NCBI GenBank assembly: GCA_963763855.1
Contig: CAVXPU010000005.1
Location: 1,922,001-1,986,000 of the forward strand
Direction of reading: 5' to 3'
Source: JAIBCC01 sp963763855
GTDB taxonomy: Bacteria; Acidobacteriota; Blastocatellia; Pyrinomonadales; Pyrinomonadaceae
DNA length: 64,000 nt
Under the pieces are notes generated by a model. That model had not been told where the DNA came from. It searched no databases and saw only the letters and a list, made by a program, of their open reading frames with translations. The translations under genes and the position numbers were made by a program. Positions 25,618 to 35,881 of this stretch are shown here, in pieces (positions within the stretch are counted from its first letter, which is position 1; each line of letters begins with the position of its first letter).

Positions 25618-26887
25618 ATTCGTATCTCAAAGCATCAATCGGATCTAATCGTGCTGCTTTCCATGCGGGGAATAGCCCAAATACCAACCCAATTCCAACA
25701 CTGATTAAGAAACCAAAGACAGGTGCTTGCCAAGGCACGTAAGAAGGGAAAATCAAGCCAATAACCAGCGTGCATAACCAACCAAGAAATAATCCGATTA
25801 ATCCACCAAAACCTGTTAGTGTCATTGCTTCAATCAAAAACTGTGTCAGAATATCACTCTTTCGTGCTCCTATTGCCTTACGGATTCCAATTTCCCGAGT
25901 TCTTTCCGTTACAGACACAAGCATAATATTCATTACGCCGATTCCGCCGATCATTAGCCCGACAGAGGAGATAACAATCATCGCAATTGCAACGCCCTGC
26001 GTAATTGAGCGGAATTGGCTGATAATGCTGTCTGCGGTTGCCATACCGAAATTGTCGGGTTTATCAAAAGGAACCTCACGGCGAATTCTCAATAAATCCG
26101 TAATCTGATCTTTAGCTTCGTCCATTTTGCCTTCGCGAGCCGTTGCCAAAACAAAAACATCGTCGGCATTTGGTTTGAGTTTTTTTGCCGTTCCAAATGG
26201 CATCCAAATTACATTGCTTTGATCGTCGCTTCCGCTTCCGCCACCCCCAAATTGTTCACGTTTTTGCAAAACTCCAATGACACGGAATTCTTTACCTGAA
26301 ATTTCAATAGTTTGACCGACGGGCGAGCCTATAGTAAAAAAGTTTTCAACAACGCTCGAACCAATCACCGCAACATTCTGTGCTGCATCACTTTCGCCTT
26401 TCGTAAACCAGCGTCCTTCCATCAAAATTTCAGTCCCGCCGCGTTCGATTTCAGGATACGTCCCGGTTAGATTAATCGCCGAGGATGTTTTGCCATTTTT
26501 TCCAGTCACCAGAATTTTCTGACCAAAGAAATTGTTAGTTATGTCCAACATTGGAACGCAGTTTTCTATCGCAGGAAGTTTTGCAATTGCCTCAGAATCC
26601 TCAGGCGTCAGAGGTTTACGCATTCTTTCTTCACGTGAAGGGCGTCCAAAACGAATTCCGGGGTCAAATTTATAAAGAAAAATTGAACGCGTTCCAAACG
26701 ATTCAATCTCCTTCTTTATTCCCATATCAATTCCACTAATGATGGAAGAAATCAACATCACCGTAATAACGCCAATAACGACACCAATAACCGTCAGAAA
26801 TGAACGAAGTTTATTGGATCGAATAGTATCTAGTGCCATTCGAAGATTTTCGTAAATATGATTTCTAAAAAAATTAATAGGATTCAT
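25616..26887 (-). CDS. MacB/FtsX-family ABC transporter permease
   Basis: A 423-residue permease: N-terminal helix (about 25-50), MacB_PCD periplasmic domain (about 50-250), then three C-terminal helices of the FtsX core with the conserved cytoplasmic VTERTREIGIRKAIGAR loop and a WKAARLDPIDALRYE tail. It sits 9 bases after a paralogous permease. The ATPase (29615-30346) and adaptor (30395-32026) lie upstream on the same strand, completing a MacAB-like mechanotransmission exporter. Confidence 0.92.
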   Translation of the reverse strand: MNPINFFRNHIYENLRMALDTIRSNKLRSFLTVIGVVIGVITVMLISSIISGIDMGIKKEIESFGTRSIFLYKFDPGIRFGRPSREERMRKPLTPEDSEAIAKLPAIENCVPMLDITNNFFGQKILVTGKNGKTSSAINLTGTYPEIERGGTEILMEGRWFTKGESDAAQNVAVIGSSVVENFFTIGSPVGQTIEISGKEFRVIGVLQKREQFGGGGSGSDDQSNVIWMPFGTAKKLKPNADDVFVLATAREGKMDEAKDQITDLLRIRREVPFDKPDNFGMATADSIISQFRSITQGVAIAMIVISSVGLMIGGIGVMNIMLVSVTERTREIGIRKAIGARKSDILTQFLIEAMTLTGFGGLIGLFLGWLCTLVIGLIFPSYVPWQAPVFGFLISVGIGLVFGLFPAWKAARLDPIDALRYE

Positions 26888-26896
26888 TTTTTATCC

Positions 26897-28135
26897 TTAG
26901 TCAGCCCGCAAGGCTTCAATTGGATCAAGTCTTGCGGCTTTCCAAGCCGGGTAAAGTCCAGCCAACATCCCGATTATCGCGGGAACTAAAATTCCAACAA
27001 ACATTGCCCAAATTGGAATAAATGTTGGGAAAATATAGCTTGCCACAATCTTTCCGCCGAGCCACGCAACCGTAAGCCCAATCACTCCACCAATTAGCGA
27101 TAGTGTCGCAGATTCCGCCAAGAACTGCCGTAAAATATCAGCCTGTCTTGCTCCAAGTGCTTTTCTGATGCCGATTTCCTTTGTTCTTTCGGTAACGGCA
27201 ACCAGCATAATATTCATAATCACAATTGCACCAACAACCAATGCAATGGTTGGAACAATCATAATTACCAGAAAGGCTACGCCAAAAATTCTATCCCGAA
27301 AGCCGGTAATCGCATCAGGAGTGATGACTGCAAAGTTATCTTTTTCATTTGCCGGAATCTTTCGTAAAACCCGCATCAAGGTTCTTGCTTCTTCAACCGC
27401 ATCTTTAAATAAGCCTTCATTTTTAGAAGTTGCTACAAAATAGAGGCTTCGGCTATTCCGCAGAGGACCAAAATTTGAAGCATAAGTTTTGATTGGAAGA
27501 AAAACAAAAATATCCTGCGGCATCCCAAAAACGGTCCCTTTCTCAACCTGAATTCCAATCACTTTATAGGGAATTCCGCGAATAAATATCTCTTCACCGA
27601 TTGCAGATTTGAGTGGAAAAAGCTTAGTCGCAAGCTCAGAACCGATAAAACAAACACGAACAGCACCATCATTTTCTGAATTTGTAAAAAACCTACCCTC
27701 GGCTATGTCAATTTTATCAATATCAGCAACGATTGGTTCCATTCCTTCAACTCTAATATCTTCCAGTGTCTGTTTATCCACCCGAACATCAGCAATATTT
27801 GGGCGGGCTTTTGCACCAATTTTATCAATCAGCTGAGCACGCGATTTGATGTACTCCATTTCGGACAAAGTTAGTTCTTTATTTCTTCTCTGAGCCGCAG
27901 CAATTGTGTCAGTATCTTTAAAGTCTTCAAAGAAATTAAATCTTTGCACCGAAAAAGCATTTGAGCCGATACCAGCAATTTTTTCGTCAATGTACTTATT
28001 AAAACCCTGCAAAATCGAAAGCACCAACATAAAAGCAGCAACGCCGATTATCATTCCCAAAAGGGTCAGAAATGAGCGAAGTTTGTGAGCCCAAATTGCT
28101 GAAAGTGCTAATCTTAGTGTTTCATTGAAGTTCAT
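26897..28135 (-). CDS. MacB/FtsX-family ABC transporter permease (paralogue)
   Basis: A 412-residue permease with the same layout as its downstream neighbour: first helix about 18-43, periplasmic MacB_PCD domain, three C-terminal helices, VTERTKEIGIRKALGARQAD loop and a WKAARLDPIEALRAD tail. The adjacent pair probably heterodimerise, as in other tripartite systems with two permeases. Start ATG at 28135. Confidence 0.92.
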   Translation of the reverse strand: MNFNETLRLALSAIWAHKLRSFLTLLGMIIGVAAFMLVLSILQGFNKYIDEKIAGIGSNAFSVQRFNFFEDFKDTDTIAAAQRRNKELTLSEMEYIKSRAQLIDKIGAKARPNIADVRVDKQTLEDIRVEGMEPIVADIDKIDIAEGRFFTNSENDGAVRVCFIGSELATKLFPLKSAIGEEIFIRGIPYKVIGIQVEKGTVFGMPQDIFVFLPIKTYASNFGPLRNSRSLYFVATSKNEGLFKDAVEEARTLMRVLRKIPANEKDNFAVITPDAITGFRDRIFGVAFLVIMIVPTIALVVGAIVIMNIMLVAVTERTKEIGIRKALGARQADILRQFLAESATLSLIGGVIGLTVAWLGGKIVASYIFPTFIPIWAMFVGILVPAIIGMLAGLYPAWKAARLDPIEALRAD

Positions 28136-28290
28136 AATCTTTACAGAATTTTACCTTTTAATTATACGCTTGAACATCAAAAAAAGTTACAGTTTCAAGA
28201 AAAAAATTACCTTTGTAGAATCATTTCTTGAAATGCTAAGCAGTTAAACATATATTGAAAAGGCGATATCCGAGTTTGTGTAAAAGCGAA

Positions 28291-28923
28291 ATGAATCAAA
28301 CATTGAATAAAATACGACGTATCCTAAAGATTGATTTGGTCGCACACCTCAAATTACAACGCGTGAAAACAGGCAATATTTCTCTTTATTGTAAAACTCA
28401 TGTTGAAATCGCAAAAACTGCAAGTCTTGAAATTTCTCCAAATGCCTTGTTCGAATTCAATTGTTCATGGCTCAAGCGGACGACTAAATCATCAAGCTTA
28501 GGTTTGGGCAATAATTCGTCGTTGATTGTCAAAAATAATTTCAAAATTTACGAAAATGCACAAGTTTTTGTTAATAAAAATGCAACTTTAGTTTTAGGCA
28601 GCGGATATATTAACAGCGGCGTAAATATTGGTTGTTATGAAAGAATTGAGATTGGCGAAGACGCAGCAATCGCCGAGAATGTTTGTATTCGGGATAGCGA
28701 TAATCATCTGATTCTTAATCAACCGAATTATTCGATGAAAGCTCCTGTAAAAATTGGAAATCATGTCTGGATTGGCATGAATGCGATTATTTTAAAGGGT
28801 GTGACGATTGGCGATGGAGCAATAATTGCGGCAGGCTCGGTTGTTACTCGTGATGTACCCGAAAGATGCTTAGTTGCAGGAGTTCCGGCAAAAGTGGTCA
28901 AGGAAAATATGGAATGGGTCTAA
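28291..28923 (+). CDS. Left-handed beta-helix acyltransferase (hexapeptide family)
   Basis: A 210-residue sugar O-acyltransferase. Hexapeptide repeats run from about residue 45 to 190 (for example GSGYINSGVNIGCYERIEIGEDAAIAENVCI). The catalytic loop RDSDNHLI and the C-terminal IGNHVWIGMNAIILKGVTIGDGAIIAAGSVVTRDVP are typical of WbbJ/maltose-acetyltransferase-like enzymes. Start chosen at ATG 28291; a TTG at 28255 is an alternative. It points against its neighbours and overlaps the next gene tail-to-tail by 4 bases, so it looks inserted within the export cluster. Confidence 0.85.
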   Translation: MNQTLNKIRRILKIDLVAHLKLQRVKTGNISLYCKTHVEIAKTASLEISPNALFEFNCSWLKRTTKSSSLGLGNNSSLIVKNNFKIYENAQVFVNKNATLVLGSGYINSGVNIGCYERIEIGEDAAIAENVCIRDSDNHLILNQPNYSMKAPVKIGNHVWIGMNAIILKGVTIGDGAIIAAGSVVTRDVPERCLVAGVPAKVVKENMEWV

Positions 28924-29618
28924 TTTTGCCGTTTAAGAAGCTGCCAAAAACTCGCCAAATGACAAAATAACGCTATTGGAACTATCATCGTCGGAAGCCA
29001 AATGAAAGGAAAATACAGAACTGCCTTATTTGGCTGATCAAAAGCGAACTGTTGAATCGGGGAAGGCAGCGAGAGTGCGGCGTGAGTAACAATATTCGCC
29101 AATAAAATAAGTCCAAACACGTTCCAAATTACGAGCAACGGTTTATTTATCTTCCCGTTACAAAAAGCTAGCCACGCGACTATCGGAGCCGTTAATCCAA
29201 CCAAAATATCAAAATTTCTCCCTTCAAAAGTCATCAACTGCGGTATTTGCCCATTTCGATAAAGCAAAAATAATGCGATCTCTACCGGAATTCTGACAAT
29301 TTGGATAAATGTTATTGTTTTGAGCGGCAGTTTTGCAATGAAATCTCTTGAAAAAACAAAAAGTCCAACAATAAAAATAACTGCCGGAAAAACTCCAAAG
29401 GCAATAAGGCGTGGCGGAAATGAGTCTGTTACTTGATAAAAGCCTGTGATTGAAAGGATTGCCTGAAATATCAGCCAGAAAGGAAGTAGAAAATAAATCA
29501 CTTTAGCTATTTTGGAATTAAAACCAGTTCGATTAGTTGCAGATTGAAATATTCCCACCGTCAAAAGCGTTGTAACTATAAATAAAACAACGATATAGAG
29601 GGGAAGATCTGCTATCAT
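28920..29618 (-). CDS. Polytopic membrane protein, unknown function
   Basis: A 232-residue protein with six to seven predicted transmembrane segments and very short loops. I recognise no family. It starts by ATGA overlap with the MacB-type ATPase (29615-30346), so it is translated with the exporter. It may be an accessory membrane component, but could equally be unrelated. Confidence 0.75.
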   Translation of the reverse strand: MIADLPLYIVVLFIVTTLLTVGIFQSATNRTGFNSKIAKVIYFLLPFWLIFQAILSITGFYQVTDSFPPRLIAFGVFPAVIFIVGLFVFSRDFIAKLPLKTITFIQIVRIPVEIALFLLYRNGQIPQLMTFEGRNFDILVGLTAPIVAWLAFCNGKINKPLLVIWNVFGLILLANIVTHAALSLPSPIQQFAFDQPNKAVLYFPFIWLPTMIVPIALFCHLASFWQLLKRQN

Positions 29619-30346
29619 TTTGTCTTTTCGTCCGATTCGATCTTGCCATCCCGAATCGTTATTATTCGATGTGCTCTTTCGGCAATATCGTGTTCGTGTG
29701 TAACCAAAATAATCGTATTTCCATCTGCGTGCAGCTTTTCAAAAAGAGCCATAATTTCATGACTCGTTTTTGTGTCCAAAGCTCCGGTTGGTTCGTCTGC
29801 AAGCAAAATTGACGGATTATTAACCAATGCACGAGCGATGGCGACACGCTGGCGTTGACCACCCGAAAGTTCATTTGGACGATGCCCAACGCGATCGCCG
29901 AGTTCTACCGAAGCCAACACATCTTGGGCTCTCTGATGGCGTTCGCTAGTACCCATACCGGCATAAATTAGCGGCAATTCAACATTGTGCAACGCGGTAG
30001 CACGTGCCAAAAGGTTAAAAGTTTGAAAGACGAAGCCGATTTCCTGATTTCGAATTCTGGCTAATTCGTCGTCGGTCATTTTGGAAACAAGATGATTGTT
30101 AATCCAATATTGACCACTCGTTGGGCTATCTAAACAACCGATCAGATTCATCAAAGTCGATTTACCGGAACCCGAAGGTCCGATAATTGCCAAATATTCG
30201 CCCTTCTGTACATCGAAAGAAACGTCACGCAAAGCATGTAGTTGCTCCGTACCCATCTGATAAGTTTTCCAGATATTCCGCATTGAGATCAATGCTTCCG
30301 GGGCATTTGGATTATAGTTTCCGTTTGTCTGCTCTTGATTAGACAT
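29615..30346 (-). CDS. MacB/LolD-type ABC transporter ATPase
   Basis: A 243-residue ATPase of the MacB/LolD group: Walker A GPSGSGKS, signature LSGGQRQR, Walker B ILLADEPTGALD, switch LVTHEHD, and the group motif FQTFNLLARATALHNVELP. The start is set at ATG 30346; a GTG at 30370 is possible. It energises the permease pair encoded downstream. Confidence 0.93.
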   Translation of the reverse strand: MSNQEQTNGNYNPNAPEALISMRNIWKTYQMGTEQLHALRDVSFDVQKGEYLAIIGPSGSGKSTLMNLIGCLDSPTSGQYWINNHLVSKMTDDELARIRNQEIGFVFQTFNLLARATALHNVELPLIYAGMGTSERHQRAQDVLASVELGDRVGHRPNELSGGQRQRVAIARALVNNPSILLADEPTGALDTKTSHEIMALFEKLHADGNTIILVTHEHDIAERAHRIITIRDGKIESDEKTK

Positions 30347-30394
30347 AATTACAAAGTTCGACCGCCTCACGAAAGCAAGACGGTCTAATACTGT

Positions 30395-32026
30395 TTAAGA
30401 TTTGTTAGCGTTTTCGCCTTCTTTCTTTGTCTGTTGTTTTACAATATCGCCATCTTTCAGCGTTTTCAGAATCCTGCTTGGACCAGTAATTACTTGCTGA
30501 TCTGCGGCTAAACCGCTCTTAATTTCGATATCAGATTCACCGGTAATTCCGGTCGTAACTTCAACAAATTTTACTCTTTTACCATCTTCCAGAACGAAAA
30601 CGCCTTTGATCGCCTTTGGTTTCTCAATCGGCGTAGCGTCGTTTTTCATTCCTTCCGGAGCTGGCGGCGGAGCGTCGGGTTGTTTTTCAACCAAAGCTTG
30701 AAGCGGAACTGTCACAACGTCTTTAACTGTATTGGTTGTAATAGTTGCAGTCGCACTCATGCCGGGACGCAAGCCTTTCCTTATTTCATCGGGGACTTCT
30801 TTAAGCTGAATCACTACGCGAAATTCCTTTGCTTCCTGAACGTTAATATTAGTTGAAAGTCCACCTGTCGTTTGCGATTTACCGACCGCCAAAGGAGTTT
30901 TTTGAGTTACTTCTCCAACTAACTCTTTTTCCCCGAATGCATCAACTTTTACCTTCGCAACTTGTCCAACCGCAACTTTATCAATCTCAGTTTCATCAAC
31001 TTTTACTTCCACGTTGATCGTGGACATATCTGCAATAGTTAAAAGCGGTGTGGTGGAAAGTCCGGCTACGGCAAACGTCCCAACTTTTGATGGAATGTCA
31101 GCAATTACACCATTAATCGGAGCAGATTGCATTGTTTTATCGCGTTGACTTTTTTGCCCGCGTAAAATTGCGGCAGCTTGATTTGTTCGGCTTTCACTGG
31201 TGTTCGCACTTAAATTCGCAGTATCCACCCCGCGTCTGGCATCGCGAACAGCAACACCCTGCTGGCTCGCTCTTGCTTTGCTTTCATTGGCTCTGGCAAT
31301 CGCTTCATTTACTCTGCTTTGGGCTTCTTTTACCGCGATTGATTGACCATCAAGTCTTGCTTTGGCGTTTCTAAAGGCAACATTCGCATTTTCAACCCGG
31401 TCTTTCGACTGATCAAATTCTAGCCGCGATATTACGCCGCTTTCAAGCAATTCAGCGGATCTTTTTAACTCACGATTCGCGGCATTTACTTCAACCTGAG
31501 CCCGATCCACATCTGTTTGTGCCGCGACCACTTGTTGGCGTGCCTGATTAACGTTTTCACGAGCGGAAGAAACAGCCTGAAGGGCAGTATTGACGCCGGC
31601 TTCAGAAGCAATCAAACCCTGCTGAGCTTGCGAAAGCTGATTCTGAGCGGCAATAATCTGCGAACGCGTTACCTGCGATTCGCTCTGGGCGGTTTGCAAT
31701 GCGGCAATCTGTGCGTCTGTATTCGATTGCAGTTGATCCGGATCGAGTCGTACCAAAGGCTGACCCATGGTTACAACATCGCCCTCTTTAACGTAAATTT
31801 CCTCAATTCGTCCCTGCACTTCGCTGGTTAGATTGATAAATTGAATCGGGCGTATTTCGCCGGACGACGTTACGGTAGAGCGAAGTTCACGGCGTGGTTC
31901 GATTTTTACGATCACAACTTCGGGCGTATCTTTACGCGTTGCAAATATGCTGATTATTGTTGCAGCCACCACCACAGCGATAATTGCACCACCAATAATA
32001 AATTTCTTACGACGGCTAAGAGCCAT
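30395..32026 (-). CDS. HlyD/MacA-family periplasmic adaptor
   Basis: A 543-residue adaptor: N-terminal anchor helix (about 9-29), first lipoyl half-motif around 70-95 (EGDVVTMGQPLVRLD), a very long Gln/Ala/Arg-rich coiled-coil hairpin (about 95-300), the second lipoyl half, then beta-barrel and membrane-proximal domains. AGAGGAT precedes the ATG. It bridges the inner-membrane permeases to an outer-membrane channel, none of which is in the window. The linker around PDAPPPAPEG is proline-rich. Confidence 0.92.
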   Translation of the reverse strand: MALSRRKKFIIGGAIIAVVVAATIISIFATRKDTPEVVIVKIEPRRELRSTVTSSGEIRPIQFINLTSEVQGRIEEIYVKEGDVVTMGQPLVRLDPDQLQSNTDAQIAALQTAQSESQVTRSQIIAAQNQLSQAQQGLIASEAGVNTALQAVSSARENVNQARQQVVAAQTDVDRAQVEVNAANRELKRSAELLESGVISRLEFDQSKDRVENANVAFRNAKARLDGQSIAVKEAQSRVNEAIARANESKARASQQGVAVRDARRGVDTANLSANTSESRTNQAAAILRGQKSQRDKTMQSAPINGVIADIPSKVGTFAVAGLSTTPLLTIADMSTINVEVKVDETEIDKVAVGQVAKVKVDAFGEKELVGEVTQKTPLAVGKSQTTGGLSTNINVQEAKEFRVVIQLKEVPDEIRKGLRPGMSATATITTNTVKDVVTVPLQALVEKQPDAPPPAPEGMKNDATPIEKPKAIKGVFVLEDGKRVKFVEVTTGITGESDIEIKSGLAADQQVITGPSRILKTLKDGDIVKQQTKKEGENANKS

Positions 32027-32271
32027 TATGTTTATCCTCTTTAGTTAAAGAATTTATGAATATTGCTATTTATTCACGCAAATTAGATATTTGAATTGCG
32101 TCATATTTTTGTTACGCTGGTAAAATAGGATTTGTTTCAAATATTAAACTCAAAAAAAACGATTTGTGGAAAATAGTAATTATTTTTTAAGCACTATTTA
32201 CGATTATCAATTTAAGAGTTAAAATACAAAACGCAATACAATTAAAGATAAAGGTCGCCAAAATAGCAGAG

Positions 32272-32817
32272 ATGATTAAATGCCTAACTTGCGGAACAAG
32301 TAACCTTGAAAGTTCGCAATATTGCGATGAATGCGGAACTTCATTAGCAAACGCAACTACATCAAATGTCACAGAAAATTCGAAAAATCAGAAGTCAAGT
32401 GCCACTTCTATCGGAATTCCGTTAATTATCGAAGAACATGGGTCAGGAAAGGACATTTCTGTGATAAATAATGAAGAATCAAAGCAAACGAAAGCAAAAT
32501 TGATTATAGAACGCGGAAATGCGGTTGGCACAGAATTTAATGTCAAGAATGATGAGTCTTATATCGGGCGTTGGGATGCCGATAATGGAATTTTTCCTGA
32601 TATTGATCTCGATGTCCACGATCCGGAAGCGAAAGTTTCACGAAGGCATGCACGTATTTTTAACGAACGAGGAACTTATCAGATAGAAGATTTGGGTTCT
32701 ACCAATGGAACATTCGTCAACCGGGGCAGGAGATTAATCCCCGGAAACCCACATCTACTTTCAGATGGTGACGAAATTATTGTCGGCAAAACGTTTTTAA
32801 GATTTCAAATTGCTTAG
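32272..32817 (+). CDS. Zinc-ribbon FHA-domain protein
   Basis: A 181-residue protein: N-terminal zinc ribbon (CLTCGTSNLESSQYCDECG, four Cys), a disordered linker (about 25-80), then an FHA domain with the expected GRWDADN, SRRHARI and DLGSTNGTFVN motifs, which bind phosphothreonine. It opens a signalling cluster and may be a substrate or docking partner of the kinase that follows 27 bases downstream. Confidence 0.9.
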   Translation: MIKCLTCGTSNLESSQYCDECGTSLANATTSNVTENSKNQKSSATSIGIPLIIEEHGSGKDISVINNEESKQTKAKLIIERGNAVGTEFNVKNDESYIGRWDADNGIFPDIDLDVHDPEAKVSRRHARIFNERGTYQIEDLGSTNGTFVNRGRRLIPGNPHLLSDGDEIIVGKTFLRFQIA

Positions 32818-32844
32818 GATATTAATTATCAAATATTTACTAAA

Positions 32845-35340
32845 ATGATGTCATATTGTCCCGAATGCGGCTCTGAAGTAGCCAACCAAGATCCATTTTG
32901 TGCATACTGCGGAATTTCGCTTGAAGTGGTTGACGATCCCGCTCCATCTGAGCCGGAACTACCCGTCAAAACCCCAAAGCTTGGCGAACCTGAAGCTGTA
33001 AAAACAAGTGCTTCAATCGCTGATGATATTATTTCTGCTAAAACAAATATTGATGATGAAGTAAGCCTTCAGACACCGCTGACACCTCCGCCAACTCCGC
33101 ATATATTAGCCGATGAGCCATATTCTGAAACGATTGTGGAATCTGATGTGCTGATTCAGGAGCCGGCAAATATTGACGTAATTCCAACAGAATTGATCGA
33201 AGACTATCACCCAATTCCCGAAGAAATTCCTGTTTCAACGGAGGAAATTATAGTTCCACCGATTGAAGAAATAGAAAATGAAGAAGAAGATTTGCTCGAA
33301 GAAATAGAAATATCCTCAGAAAATATAGAAGTTGAAGAAATAATTCCATCCGAAGTTATTGAATCAAATGAAACCGTTGAAGACATCAAGGTTGAAATTG
33401 CAGAGAAACCGCCTGAATTAGGTTTCGAATCGGGTTTGGAGGATAATTTTGATGCGACCATAGTTGATTCTACTCCGGCTATTATCAAATCCGAACCGAT
33501 CATTGAAACTGTTCCTGAGCCTGAAATCGAGGAAGCAAAAATTGAATTTGAGGAGCCGATCATTGAAGACGAAAAGGTCGAACTAGAACCTGACGAGCCG
33601 GTAATCGAAGAGTCCTACGAAAGCGAAATTGCTCCAATTCCTGAACCTCCGATGATTGAAGATGCGGAAATTGAACCGCCTTTGGAAGACGTCACATTAA
33701 TTCAATATGATCTCTTTGATAAAAAGGCTGCGGTCGGAAAATCCGTTAATCCATTTGTGCAAAATGTATCTCGGCCTAAAATTAGTCCGCAGGTTGAAGG
33801 GGATGTTGCTCCACCTTCTGAACCACTAATTTCGCCGGAAATAAAAGAAAATAAACCCGTAAATGTTGAGGACAAAGTAGTTGTTTCGGCAAACATTGAA
33901 GATAAAGACAGCCGTTCTTACACAAATCCTAACATTGGAGTGGGCGATACGGGCGGAAAGGGCAGAAAGAAACTTAAACCTTTAGATGAAGGTACGATTT
34001 TGAACAGCCGCTATGAAATTGTCCGAAAAATCGGCGGCGGGGGAATGGGAGCCGTTTATCTTGCCAGCGATAAAAATCTTGGCGGTGTTTTGAGAGCAGT
34101 TAAGGAGATGGTTCAATCTTATATTGCCGATGAGCAGCAAGAAAAAGCGATCAATGATTTCAAACGTGAGTCAATGCTCTTAACTTCTTTGGAACATTCC
34201 GCAATTCCAACTATTTACGATTATTTTTACGATGAGAAAGAAGCCAGATTTTATCTTGTAATGAAATACATTTCGGGTGGCGATTTGGCAGCAAGGCTAA
34301 AAGCTGCTCCCGAAGGTAGAATAGACGAAGTTAGCATTACTGATTGGGCAATTCAGATTGCTGATGTTTTGGATTATTTGCATAATCGACAGCCGCCAAT
34401 TGTTTACCGGGATTTGAAACCTTCAAACATAATGATCGATGGTAATTCCGGCAAAGTGATGATTATCGATTTTGGTATTGCACGCTGGGTAAATAAAGAG
34501 GAAAAAGGAGTTACGGCTGTCGGCACGATGGGATATGCACCGCCGGAATTATTTAGTGGTAACGTCGAGCCTCGATCTGATATTTACAGTCTCGGCTCAA
34601 CAATGTTTCATCTTTTAACAGGTGCAGACCCGCAAAGTAATCCGCTTTTGATCTTTGATTTTAATAAACATCCTCGTCCAAGGCAGATTAATTCGCAACT
34701 TACCGATCAAATGGAACAGATTATAATGAGATCGGTGGAGTATAATTCTGCTCAACGATTTAGTTCCGCACAAGAAATGCGTAATGAACTAATCAAGCAT
34801 CTGGATAATCTGAAAAAGGGAACCGTCACATTTGGAATAGCGAATAATGCTGCCCAACCCGTCGGAAATGTCCCTGTTTTCTGTGGATTTTGCGGGCAGA
34901 AAATCGTCGCATCTGATATGTTTTGTCCGTTTTGCGGTGCTCAACAGCCACTTGCTGGTCAATCACAAAAACAACCAGCTTATGCCGCTCCGCCGGTTAC
35001 GGCAAGACTTCTTATCATTGGCACAAGCGATCTCAACGGAATGGAATATCCGCTTGAAAAAGAGAGTAATTTATTGGGCAGACGCGATCCGATGTCCAAT
35101 ATTTTTCCTGAAGTTGATGTTTCAAAATTTGATCCGCAAACCAAGATTTCACGTCGCCATGCCCGAATTTGGCGGGATGGAGATATTTTCATGTTGGAAG
35201 ATTTAGGTTCGTCAAATGGAACTGTTTTGATTCAATCCAATAACGAACAGATTCGTTTATTGCCTAGACAGCCGCAGATTCTGACTCATGGAGACAAAGT
35301 AAGATTAGGCGATACCACATTACAATTTAGCTTGAGATAG
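32845..35340 (+). CDS. Ser/Thr protein kinase with zinc ribbons and C-terminal FHA domain
   Basis: An 831-residue protein with unusual layout: zinc ribbon (CPECGSEVANQDPFCAYCG), a very acidic Glu/Pro/Ile-rich disordered stretch (about 30-370), kinase domain (about 390-650; Gly-loop IGGGGMGAVYLA, Lys in RAVKEM, catalytic YRDLKPSN, DFG, APPEL), a second zinc ribbon (CGFCGQKIVASDMFCPFCG), then FHA (GRRDPMS, SRRHARI, DLGSSNGT). No transmembrane helix is evident, unlike many PknB-type kinases. The FHA could bind its own phosphorylated linker. Confidence 0.92.
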   Translation: MMSYCPECGSEVANQDPFCAYCGISLEVVDDPAPSEPELPVKTPKLGEPEAVKTSASIADDIISAKTNIDDEVSLQTPLTPPPTPHILADEPYSETIVESDVLIQEPANIDVIPTELIEDYHPIPEEIPVSTEEIIVPPIEEIENEEEDLLEEIEISSENIEVEEIIPSEVIESNETVEDIKVEIAEKPPELGFESGLEDNFDATIVDSTPAIIKSEPIIETVPEPEIEEAKIEFEEPIIEDEKVELEPDEPVIEESYESEIAPIPEPPMIEDAEIEPPLEDVTLIQYDLFDKKAAVGKSVNPFVQNVSRPKISPQVEGDVAPPSEPLISPEIKENKPVNVEDKVVVSANIEDKDSRSYTNPNIGVGDTGGKGRKKLKPLDEGTILNSRYEIVRKIGGGGMGAVYLASDKNLGGVLRAVKEMVQSYIADEQQEKAINDFKRESMLLTSLEHSAIPTIYDYFYDEKEARFYLVMKYISGGDLAARLKAAPEGRIDEVSITDWAIQIADVLDYLHNRQPPIVYRDLKPSNIMIDGNSGKVMIIDFGIARWVNKEEKGVTAVGTMGYAPPELFSGNVEPRSDIYSLGSTMFHLLTGADPQSNPLLIFDFNKHPRPRQINSQLTDQMEQIIMRSVEYNSAQRFSSAQEMRNELIKHLDNLKKGTVTFGIANNAAQPVGNVPVFCGFCGQKIVASDMFCPFCGAQQPLAGQSQKQPAYAAPPVTARLLIIGTSDLNGMEYPLEKESNLLGRRDPMSNIFPEVDVSKFDPQTKISRRHARIWRDGDIFMLEDLGSSNGTVLIQSNNEQIRLLPRQPQILTHGDKVRLGDTTLQFSLR

Positions 35341-35356
35341 GGACTGAAATAATTTA

Positions 35357-35869
35357 ATGAGTGCAAAAGTAGAGAAAACAATGCCGAAAAGTCGAACGAG
35401 AACCGAAGAGATTGTCGTGGACTTTGACGCGGAAAAATTAAAAGCCCCTTTTTTATTGCGATGCGGTGCATTGTTAATTGACTATATTTTTTTGGTGAGT
35501 ATCCCAATTATCAGCATTTTTATTGCCCGATTGATGGGAATAGACGGAGCAAAATTATTAAATAGTGAAATAAGCAACGCGGGTTGGATAATTACAATTC
35601 TGCTTGGATTGACTAATTTCATTATCTTTCCAATGTTTACAGGGCAAAGTGTCGGGAAAATGCTGACGGGTTTGAGCGTCGTTAGATCGAACGGCGGGAT
35701 TCCAAGTTTTAAGAATCTGATATTGCGATATTTGGTTGGTTATCCTCTGACGATTCTGACAGGAGGACTAGGCTTTTTATTTTCAGTTTTTAACGCAAAA
35801 GGAAGAGCCTTGCACGACTATATTGCAGGAACAGAGGTAATTTACGGTCAACGCCGGATAAAGGAATAA
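35357..35869 (+). CDS. RDD-family membrane protein
   Basis: A 170-residue RDD protein: the first helix (about 38-60) carries LLIDYIFL after RCGA; three to four helices in total, with the conserved GQSVGKMLTGLSVVR and a C-terminal GRALHDYIAGT motif. RDD proteins are proposed transporters or membrane tethers. It sits between a kinase and a phosphatase and may be a phosphorylation target or scaffold; this is inferred from position only. Confidence 0.88.
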   Translation: MSAKVEKTMPKSRTRTEEIVVDFDAEKLKAPFLLRCGALLIDYIFLVSIPIISIFIARLMGIDGAKLLNSEISNAGWIITILLGLTNFIIFPMFTGQSVGKMLTGLSVVRSNGGIPSFKNLILRYLVGYPLTILTGGLGFLFSVFNAKGRALHDYIAGTEVIYGQRRIKE

Positions 35870-35881
35870 AATTGATATTTT

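Noticed and set aside
33207..33563. Minus-strand Ser-rich ORF within the kinase gene
   Set aside because: It mirrors the Glu-rich linker codons of the kinase (GAA/GAG read as TTC/CTC and shifted Ser codons) and has no RBS or homology.
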